From Candidatus Coatesiibacteriota bacterium (GTDB taxonomy: Bacteria; JAFGND01), in the NCBI GenBank assembly GCA_016927185.1, contig JAFGND010000031.1:1-37911 (forward strand): a stretch of DNA of 37,911 nt, written 5' to 3'. The notes beneath the pieces were generated by a model. The model was not told where the DNA came from. It did not search any database and saw only the letters and a program-made list of their open reading frames with translations. Every line of letters begins with the position of its first letter. Position 1 is the stretch's first letter. Position numbers and translations under genes: made by a program. This document shows positions 25,875 to 34,607 of this stretch, piece after piece.

Positions 25875-26288
25875 ATGGTATCATTTAACAGATTAGTCTT
25901 TTTTGTATTGGTTACATTTTGTAATGATTTGTTAGCAAATCATTTAAGCAATGTTTATTTCACGAATTATCTTGAAGGCGAAAAAATTGGTCTCAAGATA
26001 ACCGAAATAGTTGCTGATCCAGCTAATACTGTTTACTTGATTATTGAAACCAAGAATAATGCTTCTCCCGAGATGTTTGTGGCAAGATGGATTGCACCGG
26101 ATGGAACAGTATATGATCTTGGTCTGGGAGCCAGTTATATAAGCAGCAGAATGAAAATCTGTTATTTTTTTCTGGGGTGCAGTGAAGATATGCCAACAGG
26201 GAAATGGCAGGTTGAAATATATTACGATAAAAACAGGGAAAAGACTGTTGAGCTGAATGTCCTTCCGAATGACGCTTCAAATAAATAG
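25875..26288 (+). CDS. hypothetical exported protein with beta-rich domain
   Basis: 137 aa from ATG 25875; an upstream ATG at 25779 would add residues before a clear signal peptide (MVSFNRLVFFVLVTF, cut near LLA). The mature part is a single beta-rich, Ig-like stretch (GLKITEIVADPANTVYLIIE, then DMPTGKWQVEIYYDKN). It has two cysteines that might pair. I do not recognise a family. The Shine-Dalgarno is weak. It opens a plus-strand operon and overlaps the next gene by 32 bp. A TTGACA lies at 25807-25812, with no clear -10. Confidence 0.6.
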   Translation: MVSFNRLVFFVLVTFCNDLLANHLSNVYFTNYLEGEKIGLKITEIVADPANTVYLIIETKNNASPEMFVARWIAPDGTVYDLGLGASYISSRMKICYFFLGCSEDMPTGKWQVEIYYDKNREKTVELNVLPNDASNK

Positions 26289-27750
26289 CATCCTTAAAGA
26301 CAAAAATTATTTGATTCTTGTATTATGTTTCTTCATATTATATTTTTTTATTCTTTTGCTTCCTTTGAAGTTGCTTGAACCTGATGATAATACTTTCAAG
26401 ATAGGAGCAGATTTAGTAAGCAAGGGAAAGTTGTACTTCACTAAGAGTGAGTTCGAGATAGCAAAGGAAGAATACCTTAAAACAAATAACCATCCTGTAC
26501 CACTTTTTATAAGAAATGGCGATAAATTCTATCCAGAGAAATCTCCTGGATGGTGGTTTTTTCTAGGTATTGCAAAAACAATACATATAGAGAGATATGT
26601 TATACTATTATTTGCTATTGTTTTTTTTGTTTCATTTCTTTTTTTAAGGAATCATTCATCTGAAGAATTTTCAGATAATACAATTCTGTCAGGCTTGTTG
26701 TTTCTTCTGACTCCAGGATTTATCACTCTGCTTTACAGGCCTTATTTGAGTGATTTTCCGGCAGCAGCAATAATATCATTAGCTGGCTATCTAGCTTATA
26801 CTTCAAGGAGAAATCTCTCCTTTTTCTTTCTGGGTTTTTTTTCAGGTCTTGCCATAACTTTCAGATATGCGCATTTCCCATTGATCTTGTTTTTTATAGT
26901 ATTCAGTATCCTTATGAACAAGTCTTTCAAGAATGCATTATTTATTGCAACAGGTCTTGCAGTATCATTATTTCCATTGTTGTTATTCTTTTACAAAGTT
27001 ACTGGAAGCATTCTGGGAATCAATTATAGTTATATTAATTCTAACAAGCAGATATTTTCCTTGTTTGCCATAAAGAGGAATTTTCCCAAACTATTACCAA
27101 TACTTATTTGTGCATATCCCCATCTGTTTATACTTCCCTTCATGTCATTCTCAGAGATAAAGAAGAGCTTTGCAAGAAGCAAATTGACTGCCTTTTTGAT
27201 AATATGGTTTCTTATTGCATTTGTTCCCTATCTGTTTTTTTGCTGGCTGAGACATCAAGCCTATCCTTTCATGGCAAGATTTGAATTAACAGGCCTGGTT
27301 CCGTTAGTTCTATTGTCTTTGATTGTGTTGAAAAGCATGAAAAAGAAACACTCATTAGCTCTGATTTCGTTTGTATTTCTGTTTTCTGCATTCAGTATAT
27401 TCACCTTTTTTAATGAATGGATCATAAACCCGACTTATGTTGATGAAAACAATAAAAGTAAACCTAAAAAGGAGTTTTTTATTGCCCTGGATGACGCAGA
27501 TGAATCACTTGACAGACTTATTCTTGAAACAACACATGCAATGTACCTGACCGTTGAATACCAGATGGGATTCATGAAAACCAGAAATGATTTTTCGAAA
27601 AGCAATCAAAATGACTTGCATAATTTGGTATTAGTCAGCGAGTGGGTGGAACAGGAAATCAGGGAACCAGGCAGAATTAATAATGAAAAACAGGCTGAAA
27701 TCAGACGTATTTTAAGAACGATTAAAGAAGGATATTTGTATGGCAATTAG
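26257..27750 (+). CDS. GT39-like polytopic membrane protein
   Basis: 497 aa with about ten hydrophobic helices and a first periplasmic loop containing EPDD near residue 46. The layout resembles the PMT/GT39 (GT-C) family, which uses polyprenyl-phosphate sugars to glycosylate lipids or proteins on the periplasmic face. Further support comes from PEKSPGWWFFLG and YRPYLSDFPAAA. Overall similarity is loose, so a glycosyltransferase role is likely but not proven. A second start at 26269 is possible. The C-terminus is a soluble tail of about 90 residues. It overlaps the ABC ATPase gene by 11 bp. Confidence 0.6.
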   Translation: MSFRMTLQINSILKDKNYLILVLCFFILYFFILLLPLKLLEPDDNTFKIGADLVSKGKLYFTKSEFEIAKEEYLKTNNHPVPLFIRNGDKFYPEKSPGWWFFLGIAKTIHIERYVILLFAIVFFVSFLFLRNHSSEEFSDNTILSGLLFLLTPGFITLLYRPYLSDFPAAAIISLAGYLAYTSRRNLSFFFLGFFSGLAITFRYAHFPLILFFIVFSILMNKSFKNALFIATGLAVSLFPLLLFFYKVTGSILGINYSYINSNKQIFSLFAIKRNFPKLLPILICAYPHLFILPFMSFSEIKKSFARSKLTAFLIIWFLIAFVPYLFFCWLRHQAYPFMARFELTGLVPLVLLSLIVLKSMKKKHSLALISFVFLFSAFSIFTFFNEWIINPTYVDENNKSKPKKEFFIALDDADESLDRLILETTHAMYLTVEYQMGFMKTRNDFSKSNQNDLHNLVLVSEWVEQEIREPGRINNEKQAEIRRILRTIKEGYLYGN

Positions 27751-28693
27751 CCAGACATCAAAAACCCCAGCTATCAAGGTTATTGATATTTCAATGAGAT
27801 ATGGAGCTCAGTTGGCTCTCAGGCATCTTTCTTTCGAAGTTCCTCCAGGAGAGATTTATGGTTTTATCGGACCTAATGGTGCAGGCAAGACAACAACCAT
27901 GAGGATTTTGGCAACACTTCTTGCTCCAACTTCAGGAGAAGCATTTGTTTTCGGTTATTCGTCAACCAGAGAACCTGATGAAGTGAGAAGAAGAATGGGT
28001 TTCATGCCAGATGTTTTTCAGGCGTATTATGACCTTTCAGTTATAGATTATCTCAGATTTTTTGCCTCAGCATATGGATTCGAATTTAGCGAAGGAGATC
28101 AGATAATAGCAGATATTCTTTCTCTTACGGAGCTTGATAATATAAAAAACAAGCGGATAACAGGATTATCCAGAGGAATGAAACAGAGATTGAGTCTTGC
28201 AAGAGTATTGGTTCATAATCCTCAAGTACTTATACTTGATGAACCTGCTTCAGGACTGGATCCACGAGCCAGGATGGAACTTCAGAGTATACTTCTCGAA
28301 CTACAGAAAATGGGAAAAACCATATTGATTTCATCACATATACTTGCAGAACTCAAGGAAATATGTACTTCAATAGGGATTATAGAAGAAGGGGAAATGA
28401 AATATAGCGGAAGCCTGCAAAGAGCTTTGCAAACTCTCAAGCCTTATAGAGAGCTAAGGATCGAGTTTTCAGGACCTCCTCTGGAGAATAAAGATGTATT
28501 ATGCGAGTATTCACAAATTGTATCATATAAATGGTCAGACTCTTCAATAGTTGTTCAATTATCTCCTTCATGCGACGATGTGAGTTTTCTCCCTAAATTA
28601 TTAATAGATAAAGGATTAAGGATACAGACTATTTCAGAAAATAAGCTGAAACTTGAAGAGCTGTTTTTGAGAATGACTGGTGGTGAAGATTGA
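27740..28693 (+). CDS. ABC transporter ATP-binding protein
   Basis: 317 aa of the ABC-2/DRA-type ATPase group. Walker A is GPNGAGKTTT (44-53), the signature is LSRGMKQRL, and Walker B with D-loop is LILDEPASGLDP. The switch His is in ISSHI. In place of a Q-loop Gln after MGFMP the sequence reads MPDVFQAYYDLS, a common variant in this group. The last 90 residues form a C-terminal extension of unknown function. It overlaps the permease gene by 4 bp (TTGA), so the two form one transporter, most likely an exporter. The substrate is unknown. Confidence 0.9.
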   Translation: MAISQTSKTPAIKVIDISMRYGAQLALRHLSFEVPPGEIYGFIGPNGAGKTTTMRILATLLAPTSGEAFVFGYSSTREPDEVRRRMGFMPDVFQAYYDLSVIDYLRFFASAYGFEFSEGDQIIADILSLTELDNIKNKRITGLSRGMKQRLSLARVLVHNPQVLILDEPASGLDPRARMELQSILLELQKMGKTILISSHILAELKEICTSIGIIEEGEMKYSGSLQRALQTLKPYRELRIEFSGPPLENKDVLCEYSQIVSYKWSDSSIVVQLSPSCDDVSFLPKLLIDKGLRIQTISENKLKLEELFLRMTGGED

Positions 28694-30348
28694 TAAATCC
28701 ACTTTTCCTGAGGGAGACCTCTTTCTTCAACGAAAAGCAAGAGGGGATTCTTATAAGATTTCTTTTCCCATTGGTTATCTATGGATTATTCCTCCTCTTT
28801 TTTCTTATAGCTTCTCTTGATCCAAAATTCAATCCAATTTCTCTTGGCTTTTATTTCTTCATAGTTCTTGAGTGGATAATATTCGTTTTGAGCCTTCTAT
28901 TATTGCTTGGAAGCACTTCAAGAACAATCACTTCTGAAAAAGAAAACGGTACGCTAGAGATATTGCTTCTGACCCCCATTTCTGCAAGGGGAATAGTAAG
29001 TGGTAAGTATATTGCATCATTATGGAATGCTTTTAATTTCGTATCCCTGGTTCTGCCGCTTGCAGGAATACTCATAGGATTGGGGGGATTCAATCCGGTA
29101 AGAATCCTGTCAGCCACTTTTCTGATGATTATAACGCTTATTGGAGTGGCAGCATTGGGAATTCTTTTCTCTGCATTATCAAAGAAGTCAGTTACGGCAT
29201 TTTTCATAAGTCTTTTTGCTTTTCTTGGTTTTAATTTATTGTCTCTACCACTTGCTTTTATCCCTGAAAAAAAGGTGCCTTCTATTATTAATGAAGCAGT
29301 AAAATATGTTATACTTACACTGAATCCAGTTTACAATCTAAATCATCTATTGCTAGTATCAGAACCCTATTATATACCTACAATAATATATTCATTGCTT
29401 GTTTTGTTTTTTTCATTCATAGCATTAAATCTATGTATCAAAATAATAGAGAAGCAGAGAGAATTAAGAGTCCCTGAGAACAAGAAAGTATTTCTTGCGA
29501 TTGAAAACAAAGATTCAATGCAGAAATCATTTACTGAAAAAGAAAAAGAAGTAGATGACAGTTTATTGATAAGATTTGATTTCAAATCAAAGGAAAATCC
29601 CATTTACTTTTTAACATGCAAAACCTCAGGTATTCTAAGCAAGGTTAATTATCTATCAAAAAAGAAATATCTATTAATCCTGTTATTATGCCTTATTCTT
29701 GGAATACCAATTAGCCTTATACCTTTAGGAAATTATCTTGTTTACATTGCATTAATATATCAGATATCAGCCAGTATTATTTCAGAAAGGGAAAGCGGTT
29801 TTTTTCAAATTCTCCTTTCAACACCTTTCCCTGACAACAAGTTTATAAAAGGCAAGATTCTTGGTTTTTTCAAGATTTCAATACCTATAATATTCTTGCA
29901 GTTAGGATCACCTATTACAAGAGCTATTGGTGCTAGCTTTTTAATGTCGCAATTAGTCTTCTGGCAGAAAATACTATTAATGATTCCAATATTTCTTGCA
30001 GGAGTTTTGGATGTTTTCATATACTCCTTTTTTGTTATTCTGGTTTCTATATATATCTCTTCAAATACGAAAGACATATTTCAAAGCAGTCTTAAAATTT
30101 TCATAACCATGCTTGTTATGGGAGCTATTGTGATATCTGCTAATTATTTCGGGATGTTTATTGCTTTAATCCCTATTGCTATCCTTAGCACGGTAACCAA
30201 AGGGACTTTTTATATTGCTTCAGCAATAACTGCTGGAGGGATTATAATCATTTACCTAATACCAATAATTATATATCTCCCTGGAGTGCTTGTTGTTTAT
30301 CAACTTATAAAAAATAGTCTTAGAAAGAGACTTCTTATGGCTAGTTAG
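28690..30348 (+). CDS. ABC-2 type permease with two homologous halves
   Basis: 552 aa from a TTG start that overlaps the ATPase stop. Two halves of roughly six transmembrane helices each (about 1-265 and 300-552) both contain the ABC-2 cytoplasmic motif: SEKENGTLEILLLTPIS in the first and SERESGFFQILLSTPFP in the second. This looks like an internal duplication, so one polypeptide could supply both membrane halves of the transporter. The loop between them is charged (about 250-300). The ATPase is encoded directly upstream and a TlpA-like protein 12 bp downstream. Confidence 0.8.
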   Translation: MINPLFLRETSFFNEKQEGILIRFLFPLVIYGLFLLFFLIASLDPKFNPISLGFYFFIVLEWIIFVLSLLLLLGSTSRTITSEKENGTLEILLLTPISARGIVSGKYIASLWNAFNFVSLVLPLAGILIGLGGFNPVRILSATFLMIITLIGVAALGILFSALSKKSVTAFFISLFAFLGFNLLSLPLAFIPEKKVPSIINEAVKYVILTLNPVYNLNHLLLVSEPYYIPTIIYSLLVLFFSFIALNLCIKIIEKQRELRVPENKKVFLAIENKDSMQKSFTEKEKEVDDSLLIRFDFKSKENPIYFLTCKTSGILSKVNYLSKKKYLLILLLCLILGIPISLIPLGNYLVYIALIYQISASIISERESGFFQILLSTPFPDNKFIKGKILGFFKISIPIIFLQLGSPITRAIGASFLMSQLVFWQKILLMIPIFLAGVLDVFIYSFFVILVSIYISSNTKDIFQSSLKIFITMLVMGAIVISANYFGMFIALIPIAILSTVTKGTFYIASAITAGGIIIIYLIPIIIYLPGVLVVYQLIKNSLRKRLLMAS

Positions 30349-30360
30349 AAAGGAGTTTAA

Positions 30361-31362
30361 ATGTTACGAAAGTGTTTGTTAGTTGTTTTATTTCTGTTTC
30401 TTAATATAAACCAATCATATGCAGAGTTATCTGAGGAGATGGAAGATAAAATTGAATCAATCATCAAGAAAATCGGTTTTGAAAATGAAATGAATATAGA
30501 GAATAGAAAAGCCAAAATACTGGAAATAGAGAAAGAATTATTGAAAATCCTGGATGAAAAAGTAACTGACAATGATAAGATGGAAGTTTATATTATCCTG
30601 TACAGGATTTTTTCCCCTATTGATGTCAAGAAAGCTGTTTCATATATAGATAAAGCTTTGGAAACCAAGGGAATTTCAGAAAGATATTCAGGCATGCTAA
30701 AGCTCACCAAAGCTTATCATCTGGGTAATGATTTTGGAGATCTTGATAATGCAAGAAAGGCATTTTCTGACATCAGGAAAGAGTATTCGAAAAGTATAGA
30801 ATTATTGACAGGTGCCTATAATCTTGAAATAAATCTTCTTATTTCCAAAGATAAAAAGGATGAAGCATTGAAGCTTATAAAGGAATTCAAGGCAGTAAAC
30901 AAGAAAGTGGCAGATAATATTGAAAAGGAAATCAGCATTCTTGGTTCAAAAGTACCAGATGATAAAATAGAGGATGTAAAGGAAGGTAAATCATTTTCTA
31001 TAAAAGATTTCAGGGGGAAATATATATTGATAGACTTCTGGGCTACATGGTGCGGACCTTGTATAAATGAGATACCAACTATTGAGGAAGCACATAAGAG
31101 ATTTAATAAGTCAGGATTGGTTGTAATAAGCATTTCTCTGGACAGAGAAAAGAAAGACTGGCTGGAGTTTTTAAAAAAGCATAAGGCAGAATGGAAACAG
31201 GGACATTTATCATGGGAACCAGGTAATAAGCTCATTGAATTTTTTTCTGTAAATTACATTCCATCAGTTTTTTTGATAGATCCAAAGGGAAATGTTATTG
31301 CCAAGAATTTAAGAGGTGAAGCCCTGATTAGGAAACTGGAAGAAACTTTTAAAGAAAAATAG
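30361..31362 (+). CDS. exported TlpA-like thioredoxin with N-terminal helical repeats
   Basis: 333 aa with AAAGGAG before the ATG. A signal peptide (1-21, cut after QSYA) is followed by about 170 residues of TPR-like helices. A thioredoxin-fold domain follows from about 197, with the redox motif WATWCGPC (C231, C234) and the cis-Pro loop YIPSVFLID. It is expected to reduce disulfides or transfer electrons in the periplasm. It is the last gene of the five-gene operon, which makes the transporter or the exported Cys-containing protein possible clients. Confidence 0.85.
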   Translation: MLRKCLLVVLFLFLNINQSYAELSEEMEDKIESIIKKIGFENEMNIENRKAKILEIEKELLKILDEKVTDNDKMEVYIILYRIFSPIDVKKAVSYIDKALETKGISERYSGMLKLTKAYHLGNDFGDLDNARKAFSDIRKEYSKSIELLTGAYNLEINLLISKDKKDEALKLIKEFKAVNKKVADNIEKEISILGSKVPDDKIEDVKEGKSFSIKDFRGKYILIDFWATWCGPCINEIPTIEEAHKRFNKSGLVVISISLDREKKDWLEFLKKHKAEWKQGHLSWEPGNKLIEFFSVNYIPSVFLIDPKGNVIAKNLRGEALIRKLEETFKEK

Positions 31363-31378
31363 TGATAAATAAGGTTTG

Positions 31379-32164
31379 CTAAAAACCGAAATATTTCCTT
31401 AAACCTTCTGAAATATTCATGAAAGGCTGGGAGAGAAATCCTCCTAAAGCCAGGAATGGTCCTAGAGGGAATTCATCCTTTCTTCCTTTCATTCCTGATA
31501 CAAGAAAGAATATTGCGAATATGCCACTAACAAAAAAAGCAATGAACAAAGCTGTAACCATGTTTTTAACCCCCAAAAAACTGCCAAGAAATGCAGCAAA
31601 TACCAAGTCTCCTCCTCCCATAGCTTCTTTTTTATAGATATATTTACCTACAAGCCCAATCATTCCCATTATAGCAAATCCAGCTGCACAAGCAAGATAG
31701 TAATCCCACCAGGTATTTCTGAACAAAGCCCATAACAAACCTGTGAATATTCCGAATAGACTCAAGCTGAAAGGAAGCATCTGTGTTTCAATATCAATAA
31801 CTGATTGAGAATAAAGAACTGAAACAAATATAAACAATGGGATTAATTCTAAGTTACTGGAAAAATTTTTCAAATACAGGAAATACTGGATTCCAAAAAG
31901 CATTCCTGTCGTTAGTTCTATTACAGGATATCGCAGCGGTATCCTGCAATTACATTTCCTGCATTTCCCTTTAAGTATTATCCAACTCAGTATTGGAATA
32001 TTGTCATAAGCTTTTATTGGATACTTACAAATAGGACAGTGAGATGAAGGAAAGACAATACTTTCTCCCTTTGGAAACCTGCAGATTACAACATTCAGGA
32101 AACTGCCAACACATAAACCCAGAATAATCACCAAAATGCCTGATAAAAGTACTTCTGAACCCAA
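31379..32164 (-). CDS. prepilin peptidase (type IV leader peptidase)
   Basis: 261 aa, a polytopic aspartyl protease that cleaves and methylates type IV prepilin-like proteins. The N-terminal methyltransferase part has the Zn-binding pairs C43/C46 and C68/C71 (HCPIC, CRKC). Catalytic aspartates are D124 (VIDIETQMLP) and D186 (GGGD). The start is TTG at 32164 with AGGAT six bases upstream; no suitable ATG exists before the first helix. It lies 8 bp after the TonB-like gene. No pilin or pilus motor gene is in the window, so its substrates are encoded elsewhere. Confidence 0.92.
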   Translation of the reverse strand: MGSEVLLSGILVIILGLCVGSFLNVVICRFPKGESIVFPSSHCPICKYPIKAYDNIPILSWIILKGKCRKCNCRIPLRYPVIELTTGMLFGIQYFLYLKNFSSNLELIPLFIFVSVLYSQSVIDIETQMLPFSLSLFGIFTGLLWALFRNTWWDYYLACAAGFAIMGMIGLVGKYIYKKEAMGGGDLVFAAFLGSFLGVKNMVTALFIAFFVSGIFAIFFLVSGMKGRKDEFPLGPFLALGGFLSQPFMNISEGLRKYFGF

Positions 32165-32172
32165 TCTATATC

Positions 32173-33327
32173 CTACAGATTAAACGACCAGCTATATGAA
32201 TAAGAAGAGGCTCCAGGTGCTGCTGAGAAACTTAATGATTGAAGGACTCTTCTTATCTCTGATCTCAGCTCAGAAGGCATGTTTCCGCCTGATACATTAA
32301 CATTTGTTACATTACCTGAAGAATCTACTATTATTGAACATGTTACTGTCCCTGACAAAGTTGCACCCCTGTTTACATATCGCTGTATGAGTTGCTGTAT
32401 TGATCCCCTTGTGGTTCTGCTTGCCTTGGCGGATATCTCGCCACCATCTCTCTTAACGACATCCTTTGATGATTTATCATTATTATATTTATACTGGTGG
32501 CTTTGTGCAGAGAGTTTCTCTCTTTTTCTTCCATGTCTGTCTATATAGAACTGAGTTGGAGCATCAGGACTCTTGTCTGCAGTGGAAGCATTGTTATTGC
32601 TTGCTTCCTCGCTATTTTCCTGATCCGAAGGCTGACTGCTGGTTTGATTACCTGAATTATCAACCTGATTAGACTGATTTGAAGAATATTGATTGCCAGT
32701 ATCCTTCTTCATTGCCTTATCAACAACCTTGATAGCCTCTGTTTTTCTTGCGCTTGTCTCAGTTACCTTTCCTTTCCCGAGATCTCCCAGATTTATTCCA
32801 ATGCTTTGTCCGATGTCTCTCCTGAAAATGAAAAGGGCAATTATGCCTGCTGCTATAACTCCAAACAAGGTATATAATTCTGTTGGTTTTTTCTTTACAT
32901 CAAGTCTTTCTTCCTCTTTGTGTATCAATTCGTTAAGTTGCTTTATATGATCCTGTGATACTGCCTTATCCCTTTTAACCATTCTCTTTTTGTGTACCCA
33001 GTCTTCAACAGCAATCAATACATCAAATCTTCTGGTTGGTTCATTCTCCAGTAAAAATTCATCAGCCTGGATTTGAGCTAATTCCTTGTTGGCAATTATT
33101 GGGCGTTCAGCGAACAATCTTTTGAGAAGAAGAAACTCCTCTTTCTGGATTTTCCCGTTTCTCAATGCTTTTTTAAGGGGACTGAGATCTGGTTCGTAAT
33201 TATCCCAGTCATAATATCCAGCAACTTTTACTTCATCTTCAATATCATCAAAAAGACCTTTATGAGCAGATATCTCTTGCTTGCTATCTTCCAGACCTGT
33301 CTGGTTTTCAATCTTTTTTGTTTTCAT
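32173..33327 (-). CDS. TonB/AgmX-like single-pass membrane protein
   Basis: 384 aa. Residues 1-150 are charged and cytoplasmic. One transmembrane helix lies at 151-168. A long low-complexity Ser/Asn/Gln region (about 195-255) spans the periplasm. The last 80 residues (from about 305) resemble the AgmX/PglI or TonB C-terminal domain (GTVTCSIIVDSSGNVTNVNV, then SLSFSAAPGASSYSYSW). Such proteins couple inner-membrane energy or signals to the outer membrane, and AgmX is a gliding-motility protein in myxobacteria. Linkage to a prepilin peptidase fits a surface-structure role, which is inference. GGAG lies rather far (about 13 bases) before the ATG. Confidence 0.7.
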   Translation of the reverse strand: MKTKKIENQTGLEDSKQEISAHKGLFDDIEDEVKVAGYYDWDNYEPDLSPLKKALRNGKIQKEEFLLLKRLFAERPIIANKELAQIQADEFLLENEPTRRFDVLIAVEDWVHKKRMVKRDKAVSQDHIKQLNELIHKEEERLDVKKKPTELYTLFGVIAAGIIALFIFRRDIGQSIGINLGDLGKGKVTETSARKTEAIKVVDKAMKKDTGNQYSSNQSNQVDNSGNQTSSQPSDQENSEEASNNNASTADKSPDAPTQFYIDRHGRKREKLSAQSHQYKYNNDKSSKDVVKRDGGEISAKASRTTRGSIQQLIQRYVNRGATLSGTVTCSIIVDSSGNVTNVNVSGGNMPSELRSEIRRVLQSLSFSAAPGASSYSYSWSFNL

Positions 33328-33380
33328 AGCTCTGGATATCTCCTTTCCTTTCCTAGTAAGAAATCTATTTCAGAAAGTCC

Positions 33381-33386
33381 TGTCAA
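33381..33386 (-). promoter_or_regulatory. -35-like TTGACA upstream of the TonB-like gene
   Basis: A perfect TTGACA on the minus strand, 54 bases before the ATG at 33327 and just after the cyanophycinase stop. The -10 region (around ATTTCT) is weak. It suggests the TonB-like and prepilin peptidase genes have their own start of transcription. Confidence 0.3.
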
Positions 33387-33395
33387 GATAAATTA

Positions 33396-34226
33396 TCAGA
33401 AAAAAAGAAATTTATTCCCTTTTTTTTTGCTTTCCCTTGTAAATTGCTTTTCATTAAGATCATAAGATTGTCCAGGTGCTATCACATCAATCCTTGCATT
33501 GGATAGAGAGATTGGTTCTCCATAATCAATCTGATCAACATTAGTATTAATTATGTTAGCACCATCTACAATCATAACTATGCTCGTGCCAACTACCCTG
33601 GCAATATTCTCAGATGCTATTACTAATGCGGTATCTTCTCCTATACCTATTCCTAAAAGGCTGTTATTTATTGCTACTACCTGCAGTAACCTGCCTATTC
33701 TTGCTCTTGCCTCGAAGTGAGTGTCTATCACTGAGTTAGAGATAAATCCAAAACCGGGTGAAACTTTCACATCTCCATAATAAAAGGAATCTTCACTTGC
33801 TCCTTCATGAATCATTGGATTGCTTAGACAAGCAGCTCCAGCTGAAGTTCCTGCTATAATAATCCCTTCAGAAAACCTCTGTTCAAGTTTTTTTATGAAA
33901 CTTGTTCCCCCAAGAATCGTAGTGAGACGTAATTGAGATCCACCAGAAAACAGTACAGCATCAAGACTTGCCAATGCAGCTGAGTATCTGTCCTCATCTG
34001 CATCTTCTGCTCTTCTTATATCAAAATGATAAATCTCCGCTACTCCTATCTGGGAAAATGCACTCCTGTACTTGCCGATAACATCTCTCTCGTGCTCAGT
34101 TGCTGTAGTGATGACTCCTATTTTTGCCTTTGTCCCGCCTGCTTCCGACACTAGCTCGTTGAGAACTATCTTGTCTTTGCTTGTATCTTCTCCTCCACCA
34201 ATAATAAACAAAGTTCCCTTGTTCAT
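33396..34226 (-). CDS. cphB: cyanophycinase
   Basis: 276 aa, peptidase family S51. It hydrolyses cyanophycin (multi-L-arginyl-poly-L-aspartate) to beta-Asp-Arg dipeptides. The nucleophile elbow GTSAGA places Ser128. FSGGSQLRL and DTHFEARARIGRL match the family's conserved substrate and catalytic segments. No signal peptide is seen, so it acts on intracellular polymer. The C-terminus is basic and Lys-rich. Its ATG overlaps the preceding 124-aa ORF by 4 bp, so it closes the operon of synthetase, dipeptidase, unknown protein and cyanophycinase. Confidence 0.92.
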   Translation of the reverse strand: MNKGTLFIIGGGEDTSKDKIVLNELVSEAGGTKAKIGVITTATEHERDVIGKYRSAFSQIGVAEIYHFDIRRAEDADEDRYSAALASLDAVLFSGGSQLRLTTILGGTSFIKKLEQRFSEGIIIAGTSAGAACLSNPMIHEGASEDSFYYGDVKVSPGFGFISNSVIDTHFEARARIGRLLQVVAINNSLLGIGIGEDTALVIASENIARVVGTSIVMIVDGANIINTNVDQIDYGEPISLSNARIDVIAPGQSYDLNEKQFTRESKKKGNKFLFF

Positions 34227-34597
34227 AAGAGTTTCTTGTCTCTTTCTATTTCTTTCACTTTGTTTATCTTGTAATCTAACCCCTTGACTTTATTCTCAAG
34301 AAGCTTGACAGATTCTCTTTCTGAAGATGCCGGAATATAGAAAACCGTTTCTATCTGATAGAAGGAAGATATGTTTTCACAATAGTTTCTGAGTGAGAAA
34401 ATCAGACATTCAGGTTCATTTACTGCCTTGAGATATTCTTCTATCTCTTCCTCTTTCAGGTATTTCTTCAGAAAGTCATGATATAACTTGCAGATATTCT
34501 CTTCAGTAGAGTTTAAACTACTACTACACAGAATCTCTTTTTGCCATTTCAAGTAAATATTTTCGTATTTTTCCTTTTTTTCTGCATCAATCAGCAT
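34223..34597 (-). CDS. uncharacterised protein in the cyanophycin operon
   Basis: 124 aa from ATG 34597, with AAGGA seven bases upstream. A TTG at 34618 (131 aa) with AAGGA four bases upstream is an alternative, and would overlap the dipeptidase gene by 11 bp. The protein is highly charged and mostly helical (KKEKYENIYLKWQKEIL, KKYLKEEEIEEYLKAVNEPE), with a central hydrophobic stretch (SSFYQIETVFYIP) and a basic C-terminus. There is no signal or transmembrane segment. I recognise no family. Its place between dipeptidase and cyanophycinase, with near-zero spacing on both sides, argues for a role in cyanophycin turnover or granule control. Confidence 0.65.
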   Translation of the reverse strand: MLIDAEKKEKYENIYLKWQKEILCSSSLNSTEENICKLYHDFLKKYLKEEEIEEYLKAVNEPECLIFSLRNYCENISSFYQIETVFYIPASSERESVKLLENKVKGLDYKINKVKEIERDKKLL

Positions 34598-34607
34598 CCA
34601 TTTATCC

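Noticed and set aside
31373-31387. GGTTT/AAACC hairpin between the TlpA-like and prepilin peptidase genes
   Set aside because: The stem is only five pairs, has no T-tract on the plus side and runs into coding sequence. It is too weak to call a terminator.
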